A stretch of 64,000 nucleotides of DNA from NCBI RefSeq assembly GCF_034190915.1, contig NW_026947501.1, forward strand, positions 7,440,001 to 7,504,000, in the 5' to 3' direction. This DNA comes from Cavia porcellus. Its lineage: Eukaryota > Chordata > Mammalia > Rodentia > Caviidae. The position numbers were made by a program, and so were the translations under genes. The stretch's first letter is position 1. Each line of letters begins with the position of its first letter. This document shows positions 1-9,748 of this stretch, piece by piece. The notes under the pieces are model-generated. The model worked only from the letters and a program-made list of their open reading frames with translations. It searched no databases and was not told the DNA's origin.

Positions 1-635
1 ATTCAATAGTAGGAGTGAGAAAAACATCATGGGGTGGTGTGAATCAGAGGGTCTGAATTAGTATAGGCAGTGAGTGGCAATGTAGGATTTAGAAAAGCAC
101 CGCAGGGTGGTCAGCATGGGGAAGTCAGGGAACATGCTGTAGCAATGTAGGATTGGTTTCTGAAAAACATCGCGGTGTGGTGCACATTGTATGGGTGTGT
201 AACATTACATTCACTAGTAGGAGTGAGAAAAACATCTCGGGGTGGTGTGCATTTATGGGGTGTAACATTACATTCACTACTAGGAGTGAGAAAAACATCA
301 TGGGGTGGTGTGAATTGGAGTGTCTGAATTAGGATAGGAAGTGAGTGGCAATGCAGGATGGAGAAAAGCACCGTGGGGTGCTCTGCATGTGGAGGTCAGG
401 GAACATGCAGTGGCAATGTAGGATAGGTTTCTGAAAAGCATCGCGCGGTGGTGCACATTGTATGGGTCTGTAACATTACATTCACTAGTAGGAGTGAGAA
501 AAACATCACGGGGTGTTGCGCATTTTAGTGGTGTGTAACATTACATTCACTAGTAGGAGTGAGAAAAACATAACGGGGTGGTGTGAATCAGAGGATCTGA
601 ATTAGGATAGGAAGTGAATGGCAATGTAGGATGGA
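1..635 (+). repeat. Beta HOR fragment with a 1458 bp internal loss
   Basis: The first part matches beta at +4964 (monomer 92 corresponds to 5056), while from about 437 onward it matches beta at +6422 (636 corresponds to 7058). The difference is 1458 bp, seven monomers. The joint lies in the monomer starting at 363: its left part has the CTCTGCATGTGGAGG type of beta 5327, and its right part the GAAAAGCATCGCGCGG type of beta 6785. The unit extends to the left of the window. Confidence 0.82.
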
Positions 636-843
636 GAAAAGCGTCGCGGCGTGGTCAGCATGGGGAGTTCAGGGAACATGCAGTGGCAATGTAGGATAGG
701 TTTCTGAAAAACATCGAGGGGCGGTGCGCATTGTATGGGTGTGTAACATTACATACACTAGTAGGAGAGAGAAAAACATCACGGGGTAGTGTGAATCGGA
801 GGGTCTGAATTAGGATAGGCAGTGAGTGGCAACGTAGGATGGA

Positions 844-913
844 GAAAAGCACCGCGGGGTGGTCAGCATGGGGAGGTCAGGGAACATGCCGTGGCAATGT
901 AGGATAGGTTTCT
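844..913 (+). repeat. Subunit C (70 bp), example
   Basis: Opens GAAAAGCACCGCGGGGTGGT, continues with a G-rich stretch (CAGCATGGGGAGGTCAGGG), and ends with AGTGGCAATGTAGGAT followed by AGGTTTCT. It often carries the CCGCGG palindrome. The tail motif is shared with subunit B, so B and C are related at both ends. Variants in this subunit (for instance GCAGTGG or GCCGTGG, GGGGAGG or GGTGAGA) are the best labels for telling monomer types apart. Confidence 0.9.
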
Positions 914-978
914 GAAAAACATCCAGGTGTGGTGCGCATTGTATGGGTGTGAAATATTACATTCACTAGTAGGAGTGA
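914..978 (+). repeat. Subunit A (65 bp), example
   Basis: Opens GAAAAACATC then a GGGGTGGT-type core, continues GCGCATTGTATGGGTGTG, and ends with a near-palindromic TGTAACATTACA followed by TTCACTAGTAGGAGTGA (which contains ACTAGT). In this copy the palindrome region reads GAAATATTACA. Subunit A is the only one that occurs as adjacent duplicates or triplicates. Confidence 0.9.
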
Positions 979-1051
979 GAAAAACATCACAGGGTGGATT
1001 TAATCGGACGGTCTGAATTAGGATAGGCAGTGAGTGGCAATGTGGGATGGA
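979..1051 (+). repeat. Subunit B (73 bp), example
   Basis: Opens GAAAAACATCACGGGGTGGT in the consensus, continues GTGAATCGGAGGGTCTG, AATTAGGATAGGCAGTG, and ends AGTGGCAATGTAGGATGGA directly before the next C. In this copy the core is changed to ACAGGGTGGATTTAATCGG, a variant that marks one monomer type found in alpha, beta and, in related form, gamma. Confidence 0.9.
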
Positions 1052-1259
1052 GAAAAGCACCGCGGGGTGGTCAGCATGGTGAGATCAGGGAACATGCAGT
1101 GGCAATGTAGGATAGGTTTCTGAAAAACATCGCGGGGTGGTGCACATTGTATGGGTGTGGAATATTACATTCACTAGTAGGAGTGAGAAAAACATCACGG
1201 GGTGGTGTGAATCGTAGGGTCTGAATTAGGATAGGCAGTGAGTGGCAATGTAGGATGGA

Positions 1260-1533
1260 GAAAAGCACCGCGGGGTGGTCAGCATGGCGAGGTGAGGGAA
1301 CATGCAGTGGCAATGTAGGATAGGTTTCTGAAAAACATTGCGGGGTGGTGGGCATTGTATGGGTGTGTAAAATTACATTCACAAGTACGAGTCAGAAAAA
1401 CATCACGGGGTGGTGCAAATTGTATGGGTGTGTAACATTACATTCACTAGTAGGAGTGAGAAAAAACATCACGGGGTGGTGTGAATCGGAGGGTCTGAAT
1501 TAGGATAGGCAGTGAGTGGCAATGTAGGATGGG
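1260..1533 (+). repeat. Two-A monomer (C-A-A-B, 274 bp), example
   Basis: Subunit C runs 1260-1329, a first A 1330-1394, a second A 1395-1459, and B 1460-1533. B here is 74 bp because its A-tract has six A instead of five. The extra A explains why monomers of 271-275 bp are scattered at fixed positions in each HOR (for example positions 1, 3, 7 and 9 of the 9-monomer gamma unit). Confidence 0.9.
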
Positions 1534-1542
1534 GAAAAGCAC

Positions 1543-1548
1543 CACGTG
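1543..1548. other. CACGTG site fixed in one monomer type (example)
   Basis: The C subunit of one monomer reads GCACCACGTGTTGGTC, giving a CACGTG hexamer (an E-box/G-box core) absent from ordinary C subunits. The same monomer is present once per alpha and beta unit (for example 4857) and in gamma units (about 44143). It may be only a shared ancestral variant. Confidence 0.5.
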
Positions 1549-3326
1549 TTGGTCAGCATGGGGAGGTCAGGGAACATGCAGTGGCAATGTAGGATAGGTT
1601 TCTGAAAAACATCGCGGGGTGGTGCGCATTGTATGATTGTGTAACATTGCATTCAATAGGAGGAGTGAGAAAAACATCATGGGGTGGTGTGAATCGGAGG
1701 GTCTGAATTAGTATAGGCAGTGAGTGGCAATGTAGGATGGAGAAAAGCACCGCAGGGTGGTCAGCATGGGGAAGTCAGGGAACATGCTGTAGCATTGTAG
1801 GATTGGTTTCTGAAAAACATCGCGGGGTGGTGCGCATTGTTTGGGTTTGTAACATTACATTCACTAGTAGGAGTGAGAAAAACATCATGGGGTGGTGCGC
1901 ATTTATGGGGTGTAACATTACATTCACTACTAGGTGTGAGAAAAACATCATGGGGTGGTGTGAATCGGAGGGTCTGAATTAGGATAGGAAGTGAGTGGCA
2001 ATGCAGGATGGAGAAAAGCACCGTGGGGTGCTCTGCATGTGGAGGTCAGGGAACATGCAGTGGCAATGTAGGATAGGTTTCTGAAAAACATCGCGGGGTG
2101 GTGCGCATTGTATGGGTGTGCACCATTACATTCACTAGTAGGAGTGAGAAAAACATCACGGGGTGGTGTGAATTGGAGGGTCTGAATTAGGATAGGCAGT
2201 GAGTGGCAATATAGGATGGACAAAAGCACCGCGGGTTGGTAAGCATGTGGAGGTGAGGGAACATGAAGTGGCAATGTAGGGTAGGTTTCTGAAAAACATC
2301 GCAGGGTGGTACACATTGTATGGGTGTGTAAAATTACATTCTCTAGTAGGAGTGAGAAAAACATCACGGGGTGGTGTGAATCGGAGGGTCTGAATTAGGA
2401 TAGGCAGTGAGTTGCAATGTAGGGTGGAGAAAAGCACAGCGTGGTGGTCAGCATGGGGAGGTCAGGGAACATGCAGTGGCAATGTAGGATAGGATTCTGA
2501 AAAACATCGCTGGGTCTTGGGCATTGTATGGGTGAGTAACATTACATTCATTGTTAGGAGTGAGAAAAACATCACGGGGTGGTGTGAATCGGAGGGTCTG
2601 AATGAGGATAGGCAGAGAGTGGCAATGTAGGGTGGAGAAAAGCACCGCGGGGTGGTCAGAATGGGGAAGTCAGGGATCATGCAGTGGCAATGTAGGATAG
2701 GTTTCTGAAAAACATCGCGGGGTGGTGCGCATTGTATGTTTGTGTAACATTACATTCACTAGTAGGAGTGAGAAAAACATCACGGGGTGCTGTGAATCGG
2801 AGGGTCTGAATTAGTATAGGCAGTGAGTGGCAATGTAGGAGGGAGAAAAGCACCGCGGGGTGGTCAGCATGCGGAGGTCAGGGAACATGCAGTGGCAATG
2901 TAGGATAGGTTTCTGAAAAACATCGCTGGGTGGTGCGCATTGTATGTTTGTGTAACATTACATTCACTAGTAGGAGTGAGAAAAAACATCACGCGATGGT
3001 GTGAATCGGAGGGTCTCAATTAGGATAGGCAGTGAGTGGCAATGTAGGATGGAGAAAAGCAGAGCGGGGTGGTCAGCATGGGGAAGTCATGGAACATGCA
3101 GTGGCAATGTAGGATAGGTTTCTGAAAAACAATGCTGGGTAGTGCGCTTTGTATGGGTCTGTAACATTACATTCACTAGTAGGAGGGAGAAAAACATCAC
3201 GGGGTGTTGCGCATTTTAGTGGTGTGTAACATTACATTCACTAGTAGGAGTGAGAAAAACATAACGGGGTGGTGTGAATCAGAGGATCTGAATTAGGATA
3301 GGAAGTGAATGGCAATGTAGGATGGA

Positions 3327-6300
3327 GAAAAGCATCGCGGCGTGGTCAGCATGGGGAGTTCAGGGAACATGCAGTGGCAATGTAGGATAGGTTTCTGAAA
3401 AACATCGAGGGGCGGTGCGCATTGTGTGGGTGTGTAACATTACATACACTAGTAGGAGAGAGAAAAACATCACGGGGTAGTGTGAATCGGAGGGTCTGAA
3501 TTAGGATAGGCAGTGAGTGGCAACATAGGATGGAGAAAAGCACCGCGGGGTGGTCAGCATGGGGAGGTCAGGGAACATGCAGTGGCAATGTAGGATAGGT
3601 TTCTGAAAAACATCGCGGGGTGGTTCGCATTGTATGGGTGGGTAACATTACATTAACTAGTAGGAGTGAGAAAAACATCACTGGGTGGTGTGAATCAGAG
3701 GTCTGAATTAGGACAGGCAGTGAGTGGCAATGTAGGATGGAGAAAAGCACTGCGGGGTGGTCGGCATGGGGAGGTGAGGGAACATGCCGTGGCAATGTAG
3801 AATAGGTTTCTGAAAAACATCCAGGGGTGGTGCGCATTGTATGGGTGTGTAATATTACATTCACTAGAAGGAGTGAGAAAAACATCACAGGGTGGATTTA
3901 ATCGGTCGGTCTGAATTACGATAGGCAGTGAGTGGTAATGTTGGATGGAGAAAAGCACCGCGGGGTGGTCAGCATGGTGAGATCAGGGAACATGCAGAGG
4001 CAATGTAGGATAGGTTTCTCAAAAACATCGCGGGGTGGTGCACATTGTATGGGTGTGGAATATTACATTCACTAGTAGGAGTGAGAACAACATCACGGGG
4101 TGGTGTGAATCGGAGGGTCTGAATTAGGATAGGCAGTGAGTGGCAATGTAGGATGGAGAAAAGCACCGCGGGGTGGTCAGCATGGGGAGGTCAGGGAACA
4201 TGCCGTGGCAATGTAGGATAGGTTTCTGAAAAACATCCAGGTGTGGTGCGCATTGTATGGTTGTGTAATATTACATTCACTAGTAGGAGTGAGAAAAACA
4301 TCACAGGGTGGATTTAATCGGACGGTCTGAATTAGGATAGGCAGTGAGTGGCAATGTGGGATGGAGAAAAGCACCGCGGGGTGGTCAGCATGGTGAGATC
4401 TGGGAACATGCAGTGGCAATGTAGGATAGGTTTCTGAAAAACATCGCGGGGTGGTGCACATTGTATGGGTGTGGAATATTACATTCACTAGTAGGAGTGA
4501 GAAAAACATCACGGGGTGGTGTGAATCGTAGGGTCTGAATTAGGATAGGCAGTGAGTGGCAATGTAGGATGGAGAAAAGCACCGCGGGGTGGTCAGCATG
4601 GCGAGGTGAGGGAACATGCAGTGGCAATGTAGGATAGGTTTCTGAAAAACATTGCGGGGTGGTGGGCATTGTATGGGTGTGTAAAATTACATTCACTAGT
4701 ACGAGTCAGAAAAACATCACGGGGTGGTGCAAATTGTATGGGTGTGTAACATTACATTCACTAGTAGGAGTGAGAAAAAACATCACGGGGTGGTGTGAAT
4801 CGGAGGGTCTGAATTAGGATAGGCAGTGAGTGGCAATGTAGGATGGGGAAAAGCACCACGTGTTGGTCAGCATGGGGAGGTCAGGGAACATGCAGTGGCA
4901 ATGTAGGATAGGTTTCTGAAAAACATCGCGGGGTGGTGCGCATTGTATGATTGTGTAACATTACATTCAATAGTAGGAGTGAGAAAAACATCATGGGGTG
5001 GTGTGAATCGGAGGGTCTGAATTAGTATAGGCAGTGAGTGGCAATGTAGGATTTAGAAAAGCACCGCAGGGTGGTCAGCATGGGGAAGTCAGGGAACATG
5101 CTGTAGCAATGTAGGATTGGTTTCTGAAAAACATCGCGGTGTGGTGCACATTGTATGGGTGTGTAACATTACATTCACTAGTAGGAGTGAGAAAAACATC
5201 TCGGGGTGGTGTGCATTTATGGGGTGTAACATTACATTCACTACTAGGAGTGAGAAAAACATCATGGGGTGGTGTGAATTGGAGTGTCTGAATTAGGATA
5301 GGAAGTGAGTGGCAATGCAGGATGGAGAAAAGCACCGTGGGGTGCTCTGCATGTGGAGGTCAGGGAACATGCAGTGGCAATGTAGGATAGGTTTCTGAAA
5401 AACATCGCGGGGTGGTGCGCATTGTATGGGTGTGCACCATTACATTCACTAGTAGGAGTGAGAAAAACATCACGGGGTGGTGTGAATTGGAGGGTCTGAA
5501 TTAGGATAGGCAGTGAGTGGCAATATAGGATGGAGAAAAGCACCGCGGGTTGGTCAGCATGTGGAGGTGAGGGAACATGAAGTGGCAATGTAGGGTAGGT
5601 TTCTGAAAAACATCGCAGGGTGGTACACATTGTATGGGTGTGTAAAATTACATTCTCTAGTAGGAGTGAGAAAAACATCACGGGGTGGTGTGAATCGGAG
5701 GGTCTGAATTAGGATAGGCAGTGAGTTGCAATGTAGGGTGGAGAAAAGCACAGCGTGGTGGTCAGCATGGGGAGGTCAGGGAACATGCAGTGGCAATGTA
5801 GGATAGGATTCTGAAAAACATCGCTGGGTCTTGGGCATTGTATGGGTGAGTAACATTACATTCATTGTTAGGAGTGAGAAAAACATCACGGGGTGGTGTG
5901 AATCGGAGGGTCTGAATGAGGATAGGCTGTGAGTGGCAATGTAGTGTGGAGAAAAGCACCGCGGGGTGGTCAGAATGGGGAGGTCAGGGATCATGCAGTG
6001 GCAATGTAGGATAGGTTTCTGAAAAACATCGCGGGGTGGTGCGCATTGTATGTTTGTGTAACATTACATTCACTAGTAGGAGTGAGAAAAACATCACGGG
6101 GTGCTGTGAATCAGAGGGTCTGAATTAGTATAGGCAGTGAGTGGCAATGTAGGAGGGAGAAAAGCACCGCGGGGTGGTCAGCATGCGGAGGTCAGGGAAC
6201 ATGCAGTGGCAATGTAGGATAGGTTTCTGAAAAACATCGCTGGGTGGTGCGCATTGTATGTTTGTGTAACATTACATTCACTAGTAGGAGTGAGAAAAAA

Positions 6301-7057
6301 CATCACGCGATGGTGTGAATCGGAGGGTCTCAATTAGGATAGGCAGTGAGTGGCAATGTAGGATGGAGAAAAGCAGAGCGGGGTGGTCAGCATGGGGAAG
6401 TCATGGAACATGCAGTGGCAATGTAGGATAGGTTTCTGAAAAACAATGCGGGGTAGTGCGCTTTGTATGGGTGTGTAACATTACATTCACTAGTATGAGC
6501 GAAAAAAAACATCACGGGGTGGTGTGAATAGGATGGTCTGAATTAGGATAGGCAGTGAGTGGCAATGAAGGATGGAGAAAAGCACCGTGGGGTGGTCAGC
6601 ATGGGGAGGTCAGGGAACATGCAGTAGCAATGTAGGATAGGTTTCTGAAAAACATCCAGGGGTGGTTCGCAATTTATGGGTGTGTAACATTACATTCACT
6701 AGTAGGAGTGAGAAAAACATCACGGGGTGTTGTGAATCAGAAGGTCTGAATTAGGATAGGATGTGAGTGGCAATGTAGGATGGAGAAAAGCACCACGGGG
6801 TGGTCAGCATGGGGAGGTCAGGGAACATGCAGTGGCAATGTAGGATAGGTTTCTGAAAAGCATCGCGCGGTGGTGCACATTGTATGGGTCTGTAACATTA
6901 CATTCACTAGTAGGAGTGAGAAAAACATCACGGGGTGTTGCGCATTTTAGTGGTGTGTAACATTACATTCACTAGTAGGAGTGAGAAAAACATAACGGGG
7001 TGGTGTGAATCAGAGGATCTGAATTAGGATAGGAAGTGAATGGCAATGTAGGATGGA
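3327..7057 (+). repeat. Beta HOR, 17 monomers (3731 bp)
   Basis: Monomer starts 3327, 3535, 3742, 3950, 4158, 4366, 4574, 4848, 5056, 5327, 5535, 5743, 5951, 6159, 6368, 6577 and 6785. It is colinear with alpha but has one extra monomer near the left (3535, with GGTTCGCATTG and ACATTAACTAG) and two extra near the right (6368 and 6577, with ATGAGCGAAAAAAAAC and TTCGCAATTTATGGG). The following alpha starts at 7058. Confidence 0.88.
3848..3859. other. 12 bp palindrome in subunit A (example)
   Basis: Here the A subunit reads TGTAATATTACA, a perfect palindrome. The consensus form, TGTAACATTACA, keeps the 5 bp arms with a mismatched centre and is present in most A subunits, so there is about one per 208 bp. 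It is a candidate protein-binding or hairpin site only by its symmetry; no binding factor can be named. Confidence 0.6.
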
Positions 7058-9748
7058 GAAAAGCATCGCGGCGTGGTCAGCATGGGGAGTTCAGGGAACA
7101 TGCAGTGGCAATGTAGGATAGGTTTCTGAAAAACATCGAGGGGCGGTGCGCATTGTATGGGTGTGTAACATTACATACACTAGTAGGAGAGAGAAAAACA
7201 TCACGGGGTAGTGTGAATCGGAGGGTCTGAATTAGGATAGGCAGTGAGTGGCAACGTAGGATGGAGAAAAGCACCGCGGGGTGGTCAGCATGGGGAGGTC
7301 AGGGAACATGCAGTGGCAATGTAGGATAGGTTTCTGAAAAACATCCAGGGGTGGTGCGCATTGTATGGGTGTGTAATATTACATTCACTAGAAGGAGTGA
7401 GAAAAACATCACAGGGTGGATTTAATCGGACGGTCTGAATTAGGATAGGCAGTGAGTGGCAATGTGGGATGGAGAAAAGCACCGCGGGGTGGTCAGCATG
7501 GTGAGATCAGGGAACATGCAGTGGCAATGTAGGATAGGTTTCTGAAAAACATCGCGGGGTGGTGCACATTGTATGGGTGTGGAATATTACATTCACTAGT
7601 AGGAGTGAGAAAAACATCACGGGGTGGTGTGAATCGTAGGGTCTGAATTAGGATAGGCAGTGAGTGGCAATGTAGGATGGAGAAAAGCACCGCGGGGTGG
7701 TCAGCATGGCGAGGTGAGGGAACATGCAGTGGCAATGTAGGATAGGTTTCTGAAAAACATTGCGGGGTGGTGGGCATTGTATGGGTGTGTAAAATTACAT
7801 TCACAAGTACGAGTCAGAAAAACATCACGGGGTGGTGCAAATTGTATGGGTGTGTAACATTACATTCACTAGTAGGAGTGAGAAAAAACATCACGGGGTG
7901 GTGTGAATCGGAGGGTCTGAATTAGGATAGGCAGTGAGTGGCAATGTAGGATGGGGAAAAGCACCACGTGTTGGTCAGCATGGGGAGGTCAGGGAACATG
8001 CAGTGGCAATGTAGGATAGGTTTCTGAAAAACATCGCGGGGTGGTGCGCATTGTATGATTGTGTAACATTGCATTCAATAGGAGGAGTGAGAAAAACATC
8101 ATGGGGTGGTGTGAATCGGAGGGTCTGAATTAGTATAGGCAGTGAGTGGCAATGTAGGATGGAGAAAAGCACCGCAGGGTGGTCAGCATGGGGAAGTCAG
8201 GGAACATGCTGTAGCATTGTAGGATTGGTTTCTGAAAAACATCGCGGGGTGGTGCGCATTGTTTGGGTTTGTAACATTACATTCACTAGTAGGAGTGAGA
8301 AAAAAATCATGGGGTGGTGCGCATTTATGGGGTGTAACATTACATTCACTACTAGGTGTGAGAAAAACATCATGGGGTGGTGTGAATCGGAGGGTCTGAA
8401 TTAGGATAGGAAGTGAGTGGCAATGCAGGATGGAGAAAAGCACCGTGGGGTGCTCTGCATGTGGAGGTCAGGGAACATGCAGTGGCAATGTAGGATAGGT
8501 TTCTGAAAAACATCGCGGGGTGGTGCGCATTGTATGGGTGTGCACCATTACATTCACTAGTAGGAGTGAGAAAAACATCACGGGGTGGTGTGAATTGGAG
8601 GGTCTGAATTAGGATAGGCAGTGAGTGGCAATATAGGATGGACAAAAGCACCGCGGGTTGGTAAGCATGTGGAGGTGAGGGAACATGAAGTGGCAATGTA
8701 GGGTAGGTTTCTGAAAAACATCGCAGGGTGGTACACATTGTATGGGTGTGTAAAATTACATTCTCTAGTAGGAGTGAGAAAAACATCACGGGGTGGTGTG
8801 AATCGGAGGGTCTGAATAAGGATAGGCAGTGAGTTGCAATGTAGGGTGGAGAAAAGCACAGCGTGGTGGTCAGCATGGGGAGGTCAGGGAACATGCAGTG
8901 GCAATGTAGGATAGGATTCTGAAAAACATCGCTGGGTCTTGGGCATTGTATGGGTGAGTAACATTACATTCATTGTTAGGAGTGAGAAAAACATCACGGG
9001 GTGGTGTGAATCGGAGGGTCTGAATGAGGATAGGCAGAGAGTGGCAATGTAGGGTGGAGAAAAGCACCGCGGGGTGGTCAGAATGGGGAAGTCAGGGATC
9101 ATGCAGTGGCAATGTAGGATAGGTTTCTGAAAAACATCGCGGGGTGGTGCGCATTGTATGTTTGTGTAACATTACATTCACTAGTAGGAGTGAGAAAAAC
9201 ATCACGGGGTGCTGTGAATCGGAGGGTCTGAATTAGTATAGGCAGTGAGTGGCAATGTAGGAGGGAGAAAAGCACCGCGGGGTGGTCAGCATGCGGAGGT
9301 CAGGGAACATGCAGTGGCAATGTAGGATAGGTTTCTGAAAAACATCGCTGGGTGGTGCGCATTGTATGTTTGTGTAACATTACATTCACTAGTAGGAGTG
9401 AGAAAAAACATCACGCGATGGTGTGAATCGGAGGGTCTCAATTAGGATAGGCAGTGAGTGGCAATGTAGGATGGAGAAAAGCAGAGCGGGGTGGTCAGCA
9501 TGGGGAAGTCATGGAACATGCAGTGGCAATGTAGGATAGGTTTCTGAAAAACAATGCGGGGTAGTGCGCTTTGTATGGGTCTGTAACGTTACATTCACTA
9601 GTAGGAGTGAGAAAAACATCACGGGGTGTTGCGCATTTTAGTGGTGTGTAACATTACATTCACTAGTAGGAGTGAGAAAAACATAACGGGGTGGTGTGAA
9701 TCAGAGGATCTGAATTAGGATAGGAAGTGAATGGCAATGTAGGATGGA
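7058..9748 (+). repeat. Alpha HOR, 12-monomer form (2691 bp), second copy
   Basis: Same length and monomer order as the unit at 636, offset 6422. It is not a simple copy: the two missing monomers were removed at a different place, between CTAGAAGG (about 7388-7395) and GAATTAGGATA (about 7436), so the hybrid monomer starting at 7266 joins the A of alpha14 monomer 2 to the B tail of monomer 4. A further small change is an A-tract interruption near 8310 (GAAAAAAATCATGG). Confidence 0.86.

Larger units (their letters stand above)
844..1051 (+). repeat. Representative single monomer (C-A-B, 208 bp)
   Basis: This copy shows the standard order: subunit C, then A, then B, with the next monomer starting at once at 1052. 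The three subunits open with the same signature, so the 208 bp unit looks like an old trimer of a unit of roughly 65-73 bp that later became the amplified unit. The 208 bp length is in the range of a nucleosome repeat, which is common among satellites; that is context, not proof of function. Confidence 0.93.
636..3326 (+). repeat. Alpha HOR, 12-monomer form (2691 bp)
   Basis: Monomer starts 636, 844, 1052, 1260, 1534, 1742, 2013, 2221, 2429, 2637, 2845 and 3054. It begins with the monomer marked GGGGAGTTCAGGG in C and CGAGGGGCGGTG in A. Compared with the 14-monomer alpha (28885-31991) it lacks two monomers near its left end; the joint falls between GCAACGTAGG (about 831-840) and GCCGTGG (about 888-894). 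It is repeated almost exactly at +6422. Confidence 0.88.

Noticed and set aside
655..852. Minus-strand reading frames of about 65 codons in most monomers (variants of 86, 103, 139 and up to 174 codons)
   Set aside because: They recur once per monomer and change with subunit number. The monomer is 208 bp, not a multiple of 3, so frames break at each copy; longer ones occur only where extra A subunits or hybrid joints keep the frame open. Amino-acid changes simply track the satellite variants. No start context or family resemblance is visible.
1737..1982. Plus-strand frames of 60-81 codons beginning at the ATGGAGAAAAGC at the B/C joint
   Set aside because: The start is the satellite's own ATGGAGAAAAGC text, present in nearly every monomer. 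The frame stays open only in some two-A monomers, and the peptide is just translated satellite text.
3850..3858. TAATATTAC, identical to the replication-origin nonanucleotide of geminiviruses
   Set aside because: It is one base from the array's ordinary TAACATTAC, occurs in a few monomer types only, and lacks the GC-rich complementary stem that flanks a viral origin. No Rep-like gene is present.
8370..8894. Longest minus-strand frame (174 codons)
   Set aside because: It runs through several monomers because one copy has GAATAAGG in place of GAATTAGG near 8815, which removes a stop. The same region in sister units at 1948-2367 and 30613-31032 is shorter, so it is chance, not a gene.
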